A DNA stretch of 64,000 nucleotides from Patiria pectinifera (taxonomy: Eukaryota > Echinodermata > Asteroidea > Valvatida > Asterinidae): the NCBI GenBank assembly GCA_029964075.1, contig CM057144.1:8951281-9015280 (forward strand). The letters are read 5' to 3'. Both the position numbers and the translations under genes were made by a program. Under the pieces are notes generated by a model. That model saw only the letters and a program-made list of their open reading frames with translations. It had not been told where the DNA came from and searched no databases. Positions within the stretch are counted from its first letter, which is position 1, and each line of letters opens with the position of its first letter. Of the stretch, positions 32,591 to 44,016 are shown piece by piece.

Positions 32591-35500
32591 GGAAGTGGCT
32601 TATTATTTAAAAGTGGTAATAGATATGAACTTGCTTTCAACGGTGTTAGCCTCTTGGCTAAAAGTATTCTTGAAATCAGCTACCAATGACGTCATTTAAC
32701 TTTCGAGCACCCTCTAGCAACAGGTTGAAAATTTTCAAAAATGTATTTTGAATAGATGTCTGTGGCGAAGTTTGCCGGAATCGCCTAAATATTGGTGTGT
32801 GTGATGACCTTGATCCACTTAAGATGTGTGCGAAGTTTTAGGCGTATGACGTCATCAGACAGGAAGTTCCGTTGAAAAGACCTTTCCTTTTTCAAAAATT
32901 GCTGACAAATCAATCCGTTCAGATATAATCTTGAATTGCCCATTAAATGATAGCGTAAACATTTGCCTCATCAGTCCCAAGTTCCCAGCTTGTCAAAATG
33001 TTCACACAGTTGACGCGGCGTCGGCAAAAAAAATACCCTTGCACAAGTTGCGGCAGAGAGCTTTAAAACATGCACAGTACTTCCACATGTATAGCATGTA
33101 CACGTGGCTTTGAAACTTCGTACAATGTACATTACGTCCCTTCATTCTCGCCAAAAGAGGGCAGTACATAACTTTAACGGTTGTATGAGTGCACAGGCTA
33201 GACTGTGCAAGGCAGCGTAAAACGAGCGGCACAGCATCTTATTAACACTTTTACGGGATCAAAAGGATAGCGCGTTACAAAACAAAATAACGGCACACCG
33301 TATTAAGTGAATGGCCCACCATTCGCCAATCAGTAACTTTAACGATTGTACGGGCGCACAGGCTAAGCTATGCAATGTCTCGTTAGCCTGATCTGAACAC
33401 TTTTACGTGATCAAAATAAGTACAGTGCGTCACCAAAAAAATATAGCGGCACACTGTAAAAAGTGAATGGCGCCCCCATTCGCCAATCAGTAGACTTGTC
33501 TCAGTGATTTTTGTTCTGCTTGAGGGGAAGGGCAAACAGACAGATGTCGTTCCTTTCTTAGTATACATGTAGATACCAAATCAGAAGCCATGATGATGTC
33601 ATAATGGGTCCCAGTGCATCATCTTAAAGGTGTACAGTCTGGAACTCCTAAATCTATATATGTATAACAAAAACAACAACAGCACATACAATAATAATGC
33701 ATTCAAAACAGAAAAACATCACCTCAATTAAAAAAAACATAATGCAGAAAAACAAATTTCAAAGCCGTTGCACAAAAAGGTTTTGTTAAAAGGAAATGAC
33801 TGCACTAACTTATGTTATTGAAACTTCACACAATCATATTATTTATTCAAATGAGTACGTGGTCAGATGATTATTCTCATTACACTCCAACCCGCCCCCC
33901 AAAAAAGAAACAATCAGTTCAAAAAAATAGAAGACCAATTTGACTTATTTTGTATAAAGTATTTTATTGAAGAACAGGCTTGGTTGACGACTTGTTGGTT
34001 GCTACCGGTACATTGGAAAAGGCAAATATGTAACAATTGCAATTGACCAAAATACCAATAATTCAAATGTCTACATGAAAGATGTCACCTTTTTTACTAG
34101 ATGTACTATCAAGATGTTTGAGAATGACAATATAGCTAATTTCTTAACACTTCAGAAACGGAGGAAAAGAAAAATTTCATCTAAAAGTAAGATAAGTCCT
34201 ATTTATCGTTACCATATCTGATATCCTTTGTAATTGTTGAATCTTTTGGAAATGTAAAGGATTACTCACAGTATAAGTAAAGGTTGTGTATATTTACTTG
34301 CTTAATAGTCAGCCCGTCTCTACCAGCATGCATAATGCTCACAACACTTCCCGCCCCCCCCAAAAAAAATAGAAGTCAAATTAAACGTATTCTTTGTAAA
34401 GTATTTTAATTTTGAACATGCTTGGCTGATGACTTGTTGGTTGCTACATTGGGAAGGGCATATATGTGACAATAGCTTTAAATATAATTAATAAATACCT
34501 TGGAGAGTTGATGGTTTCTGATTGGTCGAGACTCGATCACGTGGCCGGTCATTAACGGTGATAATGGACCGGCTTCAAAGATCAAGCGAATAAATGGCCC
34601 CTGAACCAGCATTGATCCAGCCCCGTTCAGCCCCATGCAAGCCAATGATTGGTCAAAATATAGTAACAGTCCTGCGGTAGCTTTTAACAATGGAGCACTG
34701 CACATGCGCTCAACCCCCATCGCGTGAGACTGACGCGCGCGTACGCAACACAGTTGCTAGGGATGCGTGCGTACGCGCGCGTAAGGAAGTTTTGAAACGA
34801 CATCGTACAGCAGTGCAGTATATACTGAGGATGTTTACGACGAAAGCGTAGATCTACGATTTATTTTCTTTGAAACACTTCACCCACCGACATACTTACC
34901 TTTCCTTAACCGAGCATCTTTGTAATTCATAGCTGTTAAGCTAAAATATGGCCCATGAACATGAACACAAAAAAGTCTGGAAATATCACCGGAAAAAAGT
35001 CACAAAATTGGAGCATTTTAACTGTTTATTTCGTTATAAAGGTATTTATTAATGGGAATAACAGCGGTCACCCCCACACCCGGTCATTATCACGCAGTGA
35101 AGACCGGCTCCTCACACTGTTATTCCCTTATTGACCAACATTAAAATGTCTACATCATCCGTTGATAGATGTCGTCACTGTACATGCACTATCAAAATCC
35201 TTAACAATTGACAATATAGCTAATTTCTTAACACAATTAAAAAACAGTGGAAAAGACAATTTCACCTAAAAGTAAAATAAGTGCATACATGTACAAACTG
35301 TCCCTGATAAATGTTACTGAGCATTTATAAAGTGTTTTGATGGATAACATGAAGACTACACATTTACAGCTAAAATAGTGAAGAGGGAAAACTGTTCCAC
35401 AAAACATACTGTAGAATGCAGAAAAAAGCTTCATATTTGTAAAGCATGTCTCCACACCTATCTGGGGCATGCGACAAGAAATTATCTCAGTACACAAACA

Positions 35501-36554
35501 CAGCTTAATAAGCCCCCCCCCACCCCCATTTAAACAATCAAACTAAAACTGAACGTGTTCATACAAACATAAAGATGAACAGTTGTACACTGCCAGTTGT
35601 ATCACGTAGCATGAACTTGTATCATCATAAATACAAATTGAATATGATTATGTTCCACAAGACTGATACATTCAACTTCAGACTGCCCCCCCCATATAAA
35701 AAATATAAATCTGAATGTGTTCATACAAACATAAAGATGATAGCGTAATACATTTACCTTCACAATGAAAGACAATTTTAATTACTTGCCGCTTATTTTC
35801 AAAATTGTCCAAATCAATCACACAAAAAGTATTAATTTCGAGATCTTCTCCCTGATTCTTGTGACCGCAAATGAGCTATAGTAATACCTTTAGTCCAAAT
35901 TCACAAACACTATCAATAAGATTTCTGTTCGTTGTGACACCAACTTCTATATGGAAGTCAATATCGTGCCTCCGTAACATAATTTATTGTAATTAAACAC
36001 AAAGAAAAAAAGTCATGATGACGCCATCATCAAATTCTATATGGATTTGTGGCATTTTGAAGGTCATTGTCACAAACGGAATCAACACGCTAAATTCAAA
36101 ATTCTTGCTGTAAAGGGTTTGTCAGGTCAGACATTTGCACAAATGGGAATTTAATTTTTAAAACACACATTTTTAGGAAAGGTCCCATCTTCATGAAACA
36201 CGGTGAAGGTAGATAATATTATTAATATGCAACTCCCAATCAAATGGCGTCACAATCACGTCATCAGTTCATGCTTTATTATTTGTTTCATTTGTTTATA
36301 TTTCATTCAACTCACACAATTTGACATCGTCTTTGCTCAGATCAACTTCACACGGCACTAGATCAATTTTAATATTGGGCACTGACTACACTCGTATCAT
36401 CACGTCATCATGGGCCACAAGCTTTATGAACTTTGAACAAAAAAACAAAATTAAAATGACTGCATATATATTGGCAAAAAAAACATAAAGTCATACAAAA
36501 ATGATTAGCGGAAAAGCCCTGTGTTCTGTTTTCAAACAGACATAGATCTCTAGT
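32591..36554 (+). repeat. Duplicated segment, copy B
   Basis: Counterpart of 21499-24787, nearly identical apart from small indels and the 640-bp insertion at 34490-35129. Confidence 0.85.
34490..35129. mobile_element. 640-bp insertion in copy B
   Basis: Copy A reads ATATAATTGACCAACATT without interruption at 23390. Copy B has 640 bp between two ATT trinucleotides (34487-34489 and 35130-35132). The ends are AATAAATACCTTGG and GTTATTCCCTT. A near-end inverse, GGTATTTATT, lies at 35040, and GGTCATTAACG/GGTCATTATC and GACCGGCT motifs occur near both ends. The interior is CpG-rich (GCGCGCGTACGC, 34734-34790) and has two GATTGGTC boxes. No protein is apparent. Confidence 0.7.
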
Positions 36555-37876
36555 TTCTTTCTTCTTCTTCTTTTTGTCGCCTAAATCCCATAGACTTTGT
36601 ACACATTTTTCTCAGTGCCACTTTTGACATTTATCTTTGTCATACATCATTCAAAGTTAGCATAGTCATAGTCCTTTTAGCAGAGATGTGCCCCGAACAG
36701 TGACGTCATGATGACGTCATCATGGGTCACGTGACGTCATCACAAACGTGCATAATTTGAAGTCCTATATCTACACAACTTACAGTTCGATTTGGTTGAA
36801 ACTCGGTATGTTAATAGACTGGGATGTGTTATAGGTAAAAATTGAGAAGACGTCATCATGACGTCATCGTGCGATTTTATAAGATTTTTTGAATTTTTGG
36901 ACCTTTAAGCCATATCTCACGAACACAACATGCAAAATTCCAAACTCTTTTTGTATTTTATTAGTTAGGTAATAGGTATTCGCACAAAATTTTGAAATAC
37001 GTGTGACGTCATGATGACGTCATCAAAATTGCGATTTTTGAAAACACAAATAAGGGAAAGTCCGATCGTCATAAACCTAGGTGGATAGCTAAATAGTGGT
37101 ACTGGTAAGCGAAATCTTAAATGACGTCACCATGACTTCATCGCATGATTTTTAATGATTTTTTTAATATTTACAATTTCATTCCGCTTCCAAAATTTAA
37201 CACTTCCTTTCATTGGATTAACTTTAAGCTTGGTACAAACCAAGACCACAATGCAAAAATGTGCATTGACAAGTGTTATCAAGATGACGTCATCGTAAGG
37301 CATGTGGCGTTATCATAAAGATGCATTTTTTCAAGTCTCATATTTATTAAACTATCAGTCCGAATGGGTCAAAATTGCGTACGAAGGTAGTTCGACACGT
37401 CTGATTTAATATGGATTTATTTCCTTTTGACGATAATATATATCTTACAGACGCTACATGCTAAATTTAAAAATTCTTGTACCGTATACTTTAAAACGTT
37501 GTACATACATAGTCTGTGATGACGTCATCACGTGACATGTGACGTCATTTTAAAGACGACATGTGACGTACATATTTTGAAGGCCAATATTTACAGAACT
37601 GTATTGCCGCACATGTTGTCCTATCAGCCTTACATGACATAAAAATACAATAACAAATTATTTTCTTTTTTGATGTGACGTCATCATGACGGCATCACGT
37701 GACATGGGACGTCATAATTCAAAGCCCTGAGAATGAAATCGCATATTTATATGCCACCATTTAATATATACATAACCAGACATCCTTCCTGCATGGGACT
37801 TATACTTGAAACTATGTCACATATATATGTCACAAAAAGTTACCGAAACAGCCCTGTCCACAAACATAAATCTAGT
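36555..37876 (+). mobile_element. Helentron-like unit 11
   Basis: It opens with TTTCTTTCTTCTTCTTC and the CCTAAATCCCATAGAC line, and contains TGACGTCA pairs at 36700-37030. It closes with the third terminus type (CGAAACAGCCCTGTCC, then ATAAATCTAGT at 37876). It is the last unit of the main array. Confidence 0.6.
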
Positions 37877-38095
37877 TCTCAATATATTCTCGATTTCTCA
37901 GTTTTAGAGGGGGGCAGGGTCATTTTCCCCCCCCCCCCAACTCATTAAATTTACACCACTATGACTTCGCGCCTCTTTTTCTTTTTCTTTTCATTTTTTT
38001 CTCTTTTTTTTCTTCCTTTTTTTTTGGGGGGGGGCTTTCCGGGAGGGGGGGGGGACACAAGCGCCCTTGCCCCCCCCCCCCCGGCGACGCCCATG
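37877..38095. mobile_element. hAT-type miniature element, left-truncated
   Basis: It matches 41868-42056 (TTCTCGA, TCAGTTTTAGAGGGGGGCAG, CTCATTAAATTTACACCACT, then a T-rich and G/C-rich stretch) and ends in GCGACGCCCATG. The left end is missing: the copy begins right at the CTAGT terminus of unit 11, so it was truncated there. Confidence 0.7.
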
Positions 38096-38619
38096 AAAGC
38101 AACACATATAGACAAACTTTTCTTGCCGTGTACTGTCGGTACAAGTAGGCCCTTTTTACATACATGAGCTTGAAAATGTGACACTTCTTTACAATACCGT
38201 TTCATGGATTTACGTTTCACAAAGTTGCTCACAAAATCATATGGCTTCACACTCGGCTTGGTAGCATACCGTTTCACGAAAGTGTCAAATTATTTGCTTG
38301 GGCTGTCTTATTTTCTCCCTGTTTCGTGGTAAAAGTTGCCCTGAAAACAATGTTAGGAAAATAGGTTAATTTAATATCTAAAAATCTAAAAAAAGCTTCT
38401 TTGAGGGTGTCATCTTGGGTTGTATATTTTTGGGGGAGGGGAATGCAATCTCACGTTCCATTCATAGAAACGACCCCAGAACATGGATAGCAATCTAACC
38501 TGAAATTCGTGATTGAAACATTGTCAGAATTTTGTCAGTGTTTCTCCTTTTTGGAATGTTTTATCAATTCTTCTACGTTTTTGACCAAAAAAGATGTTTT
38601 TGGGTGGTAATAAATATGT

Positions 38620-38715
38620 GTTTTAAACAAGATGTTTAAGACCGGTTTGGAGTCTGGACACTGATAATGAACCTCTTCCAGACTCCAAACCAGTCTTAAA
38701 CATCTTGTTTAAAAC
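38620..38715. repeat. Near-perfect 96-bp hairpin
   Basis: Arms of 38 bp (GTTTTAAACAAGATGTTTAA onward, to GAGTCTGG) surround a 20-base loop, with one mismatch or so. A weaker inverse relation (AATAAA-TATGTG and CACGTTTATT) extends outside it, suggesting a small fold-back element. The rest of 38096-39068 shows nothing else. Confidence 0.85.
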
Positions 38716-39070
38716 CAGCCAAACACGTTTATTCCCATTAATAATAATACCACAAAATGTGTCTTCCACAAAAGTTATCAAAACGTGCCCCATGAATAAT
38801 AATGCAAATTTGCTTTAATTAAACGAAGTATAGTTAGGACTAATAAAACTGAATAAAAATAAGGGACAATGGCCAAAACATGGTCTGTATCGCATGGTAT
38901 CAGCGTGCGTGGCCTGCCATGTGGACCGGCTCTTGGATGTGTGTATCAGCAACGGTCATAAAATCACTTAGTCATATGGATAATCATTGAAAGTCAATAA
39001 ACTTGAAGAGTGAGATTTCACAATAATCTACAACTCTGCATCGTAATTTGTTCTGAAAAGTTCCAAAGTA

Positions 39071-40136
39071 CAGTAAACTCAGGCTAAGACGGCACTCTCT
39101 CAGGACCAGAAAATTTGTGACGATTTACGCGAATGTCGGCTTCTGCTGCAAGTCGTCATTTTGCCGACTTACACAAATACACATATTGAATCACAGAGTG
39201 AAAAAAATAGATTGAATTAATGGCCTATGCGCATCTGTATCTGGATCATGCAAACAAGATTCATGGCTAAAATTTAAAGAGGTTGTGGAATGCTCGAAGA
39301 CATTTCCAGCATTTTTCGGGTATATGTAGCCTAAGGTGTGATGAAATAAAAACGACTATTATTTCTGTCATGAAATGAGTACAAAAGGTACTTTTGAGAG
39401 CTGTTTTTCAGGTCCAGTTTCGACCCGAACGTGCAACTGTGTAAAAGTCGTCCTTGCGGGCAGCAAACAAAACACAGTAAATCGTGACGTAATAAACAGG
39501 ACTCCCAATGCACAGTAGCATACACGAGTCCTGTTTACGAAGCAAGGATGGCGCGGCCAGCTAGCGTTAACAGTGGTATGATACAGATCGCTTGCATACT
39601 GCACTATACGTCCATGTACATGTAGTGTACATTGTGCACGTACGTACGTGTACAGTCACGATTTAAATGTGTGCATGGTACTGGTACAATAAGGGGACCC
39701 CCAAAATGAACAAAGCGCATGCGTGCAGTTGAGAGGGGGTACTGGTATTGATGTGCTATCGGGAAAACCCCTTCGCGCATGTGTAAGCGAACGATGCACA
39801 CAATGTACAGACTGTGCATGAAACAGTGTACACGTGCGATACACGTGCTGGCCGATGCATCAATCACGGGCCATGCCATTGGGACTTTTCACTCGACACT
39901 TCTTGCAAACCGCAGAGCACGATGCCGACTTATACAGAGGAGAGGATTTTTTTGTGGTTTTGAGGAAATGGGACTGAAAGTAACACGCCGACATAGGCGA
40001 AATGGCGGCTTACAAAGGCCGACTTACAAATGAAAATGTCAATGGAAATGCATTAGAGACAATCAGGACTTTCGTCAGACAGCCGATTTAAGCGATATGA
40101 TGGTTTATACGATGTCGGTTTAGCCGGAGTTTACTG
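39071..40136. mobile_element. pogo/Tigger-like non-autonomous element (1.07 kb)
   Basis: The ends are CAGTAAACTCAGGCTAAGAC and, in reverse at the right, CAGTAAACTCCGGCTAAACC, each next to TA (39069-39070 and 40137-40138). A TA target plus CAGTA ends with a CTTAT/GCTAA step is the pogo/Tigger pattern. Subterminal CGACTTACA motifs occur at both ends. No transposase is visible. The element ends about 280 bp before an exon. Confidence 0.78.
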
Positions 40137-40419
40137 TACTTAGCAAAAAAATTATGAAATTGTGTGCAAAATATGGTTTTTCATTATATTGATGTGAGTG
40201 GAACAGTGCTCTACCCTTTGTTGGTGGACTTTCAATTTGTCATCTTTATTCATGGAGTCCTTGTTAGAAGCCATGTGACCAGGGACCACATCCACAGTCA
40301 CGATAAAAGTAATGTTATTTCTGCAGTGCTTCAAACCGGGGAAAATTGGGACAAGTCATTGCTTTTTATTCAAATAAAACCTGAAACTTTTTGTTTCTCC
40401 TTTGTCAACCCAGCCACAG

Positions 40420-40629
40420 ATGCCAGCGAGTTTGAGTACAGCTCCACATTGCTAGGAATCCTGGTAATGCAGGATGTGCAGCTAGGCCTATTGGTAGCCA
40501 TCCTGCCTGCCTTAGCTGGTGTGGACTCGGCCTCAGCTGCCCTCAGTCCTAAACCAGGGAACAAAGATTTGACCAGTGTGTTGGTAGAGTTCTTCGGCGC
40601 GGTTCTCCTCTCAACAAAAGTGATGCTGG
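40420..40629 (+). CDS. TMCO3: TMCO3-like antiporter, exon (70 codons)
   Basis: With the split Asp codon completed, the exon encodes DASEFEYSSTLLGILVMQDV, then QLGLLVAILPALAG. The S-x-LLG-x-LV-x-QDVQLGL motif is the core of TMCO3 and KefB antiporters; the Gln-Asp pair lies in the ion-binding helix. It continues with a Ser/Ala-rich loop (VDSASAALSPKPGNKDL), longer than in vertebrate TMCO3, and the start of the next helix (EFFGAVLLSTKVML). The acceptor is CAGCCACAG ending at 40419 and the donor is GTAATG at 40630. The exon begins and ends in phase 1, completing Asp upstream and Ala downstream. It lies 31.8 kb from the previous exon. Confidence 0.9.
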
Positions 40630-41797
40630 GTAATGATCAATATTTTTTGTCTGCTGTGATGTTAGGTGTGGCATTTGACATCTGAGGAACAGGCGAGTGT
40701 GTCATGCGCCACGGTCTCTTGAGAGTGTTGTGAGTAATTTGGACCAATAAAGTAACTGTGTCCAACACATGATAAAACAATCGAAATTATGAACCACATC
40801 AGGTTTTGTTGTTTATTTAAAGCTACAGTCCATCATTTGCACCTATCCAAAAAGTAACTGACATAATTACTGTTGAAAAGCATACTTGGTTTAAAGATAC
40901 CAATGGGACTTAATTCCCTGTGAAAATATTCTTTCTGGTAAGCTGTCGTTTTGAAAAAACAAAACAATGAAACATGGCCATTTTCCAACGATTCTCGTTA
41001 GTAGTTTGTTTTTTAATTTGGCGAAGTGTGCTCAAGCATTGACACGATGCACACGTAATCGGTTAAGTGTGCGACATCCCGTAGCTGCAATCGGCTGAAT
41101 GAGAATGTGTCCCGGACGCTGCATTCGGATGAAATTCAAAACATGACTCGGCAACTTTTGATTTGAAATCGAGATTCTAGAATACTGTTTTTCTCGGAAT
41201 ATATAGCATTCACTGAGCTATAACTTCATCAGGTTAGTTGTTAAGCACCTTTCTTTAGATTTTGAGCACAATTTGTTGCTTCAAATGAACACATACATAA
41301 ATTACATATGATGTACCCTACCTTTAATATGGCACGTAATCCTTGCGCTGTAGTGCTTCTGAACCAAATTGTTAGGATATTTCACAGATTATGTGACCAA
41401 ACAAATGAAAGAAAACACCACTTTTCTCTTGTTCCAAAATTAATCCAATTACATTCAATAGATTAATGGTGGCATGCTTCCGGACCCCTCGAATAGGAAA
41501 ATTGGCGGGTAAAAGTTGTAGTTTTTGAATTTATTTTTGGACCATTGAATTTTTAAGAAAATCACCCTCGGAAAAGGCCTTTGTAAAATTATTTAAAGCA
41601 TATATGGAAACCGAAAAATTGCATAACATTGCCCGATGTGAAAGGTTGAAGTAAAATTCATTTTTACCTATTTCCAACTGATTACTCATATTTTTTTTCT
41701 TGTGGAATGCGAAGATAAAATTCCAACATGAATGTTTCTTGGGGGTGATTACGGTTAGAAATCATTCTTTTCAAAAGTTATAGCAAGAGAGGGCAAC

Positions 41798-41979
41798 CAT
41801 GGGCGTCGCCAGGATTTTTTCTAGAGGGGGGCCAAACAAATTTTGGCCAAAAAATGCTTGTATTTCTCAACACATTCTCGAATTATCAGTTTTAGAGGGG
41901 GGCAGGGAAATTTTGCCCCCCCCCCCCAACTCATTAAATTTACACCACTTTGTCTTCATGCCTCTTTTTCTTTTTTTTT

Positions 41980-42014
<35 letters not shown>

Positions 42015-42056
42015 TTTGCAAGTGCCCCCCTTGCCCCCCCCCTCGCGACGCCCATG
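41798..42056. mobile_element. hAT-type miniature element (259 bp)
   Basis: The ends are CATGGGCGTCGCCAGG at left and, in reverse at the right, CATGGGCGTCGCGAGG. The exact 8-bp duplication AGGGCAAC lies at 41790-41797 and 42057-42064. The interior has poly-G, poly-C and a long T tract. No coding capacity. From 40630 to 41789 I see only intron. Confidence 0.9.
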
Positions 42057-43727
42057 AGGGCAACCCATTGTAAAATGTCTGTAACCCGTGATTCACATTT
42101 TCAAAATAACAGGAACCAAATTTTATATTTATTTAACTCCCTTTTGAAGAAAAAAACCTCTTGACTGCACACCATTCAGGATTTACATACACAATGAAAT
42201 ATGTTTTATTGCCAGAAATAAAGTAATAAAGTCTCAAGCAATGGCAATACAAATTAAGAATGCAGTGAGGTTAAATATAATTCACAGAAAACACAGGATC
42301 CTGTAAGATTTAAAATACAAAGTTAGAGCTCAGAAAAAAAGGCGCCAAAACTATAAAATGGTTAAACTCGCGATTCATCCATCCTCGGTAGTTCGGGGTC
42401 CATCACAGCGTAGAAGAGCTTGAAGATAATTGAAGAACGATGTGACAAAGTAGACTAGTTGACGAAAGGTTCAGTTGAAGATGAAGTTGAAATGACGACT
42501 CTCGTCATTTGTCGGTACAGTAAAACAAAGGTATACTTGCGGGGTCTTGAAAGATGATGTGGCTTTGTCTAGGGCAATGCTGGTGGCTGTGTCTAGGGAA
42601 GAGCTGGGTTTTCTTGGATGTCTTAGTCACTCAGATGTCGAGGATCTTGGGTGGAGCTGGCTCGCTCAGACGTCTTGGTCTTGGACGTCGAGGATAGTGA
42701 CGGGTCTCCGACTCACTGGAGCACGTGATTGGGTGTCAGGCGGGCAGATCGGGAAACACTCAGACAGTCCCGTCTAGGTCTCCCTTGAAGTGACACGGCC
42801 GGTCCAGTCTTCTTGGTCTAAAACAGAGAGTTACATGGTGGTCCATGCCACATTACTAATATTATCTAACACTACGAACGAAGTCAGACCAAAATGGCTG
42901 ACTTTTCTACATGTAAATAACACACTTCCGCAATCACACATCATGTGCAAAACTTTAAATTTGAATATCAACCTACATGTTCATTAACATGTACAGATAA
43001 GCTCTTCATCATAGAAAAATATCAAAGAAATCAACTTGTCGCCTAGTACTTCTCAGATGATAATTCTAACGTATTCACTTAGAACAACTTTAAAAAACCA
43101 GGCGCGATCAAAGGACTAAATTTCTCAGTCTCATACATGAGACACAAATCAAAAACAGGAACTCCTTCCCTAAACTGAACTGTTCAGGTACTTGAAAACT
43201 AACTTCCAAAACTTGATCATGAGATAACCACAAATGTAGATCTCTAAGATCTCTAATATGCAAACACCAAAAAAAAAGGACTAGAATCTACAATTTATGT
43301 TACACAAGTGTGCATCTTTTCTTGTGTAACCCAAAACTCTATCACAAGATATCAGTTTGTGTCTTTGAGTTTGGGTAAATCAAATCACAAGAAAATAGTC
43401 AAATATTCGCGAAGTACTTCAACAAGTACCATAAGTCGCAACCGTGAAATAGAACTTCAACAAAAATAGGTAATCAGTCCAGACTGTAGGACTATAGTCA
43501 TAAAAATACAAAAATCTGTACACAATGCTGAATAAAATCTGGAGCATTACTCATTCTTGGTTTGACCTCAAACCGCTACATGTAACTTCAAAGAAAAAAT
43601 AGAAAATGCACGGATCCAACTCACTACACAAATTTGCTAAAACACTTGTCTAAAGGTAGCAATAAAAGATGCAAAACTCTCCAATTGAATATCCTTTTTG
43701 AATCTCTCAGAGCATCATTAACCTTGG

Positions 43728-43959
43728 TTGTTGTTGTTGTTGGCCGCATAAGATCCAGTGGGGATCATGCTACCGCTCCTTGGGCTGATTGTTTTCGGCG
43801 CGCCCGTCCTTCCTTGCGCCACTTCTTCTCCGCCGCATCCGCTCCCTCATGGACTGCTTTCCGCCACGCTCCCCTCACAGCACATAGCTCCTCCACTCCG
43901 CGTTCCTTGCTAATTCTGGCTATTTGGCATTCTTGTCTTGAATGAATGTTTCTTGGCAT
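43728..43959 (-). pseudogene. LINE-like ORF2 C-terminal fragment (tentative)
   Basis: The reverse strand reads ERGVEELCAVRGAWRKAVHE, then GADAAEKKWRKEGRARRKQS and AQGAVA, followed after a stop by TGSYAANNNNN in another frame, ending in a CAA-type repeat (43728-43742). An arginine-rich tail with R-x-x-WR near a simple-repeat 3' end is common at the end of non-LTR retrotransposon proteins, but no catalytic motif is present, so this is a weak call. The preceding 42065-43727 holds AT-rich sequence with no feature I can name. Confidence 0.35.
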
Positions 43960-44016
43960 AACATCAGGTTATATAGCAAGACTTTATGGTGCAGGATTCC
44001 ATACTTTGAGATAAGT
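43907..44016. repeat. 110-bp block shared with 62821-62930
   Basis: It begins TTGCTAATTCTGGCTATTTG and ends CCATACTTTGAGATAAGT. It is identical, as far as I can read, to 62821-62930, while the flanks on both sides differ completely. No inverted ends. From 44017 to 45340 there is diverged, non-coding sequence that I cannot classify. Confidence 0.85.

Larger units (their letters stand above)
31081..36554 (+). mobile_element. Helentron-like unit 10, chimeric, with duplicated segment B
   Basis: It starts with a clean 5' hairpin at the unit 9 terminus. At about 32328 the text jumps from the near-3' line GGGCATATTATTGATC to the early-body line TTTGCCAGTTAATCATTTAC, omitting a 3' end, a (TTC)n tract and a 5' end. 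Segment B follows (32591-36554). It ends in GCGGAAAAGCCCTGTGTTC, hairpin and CTCTAGT (36548-36554). Confidence 0.62.

Noticed and set aside
37951-38277. Pro/Gly- and Lys-rich frames near 38000
   Set aside because: They arise from poly-C, poly-G and T tracts of a truncated miniature element.
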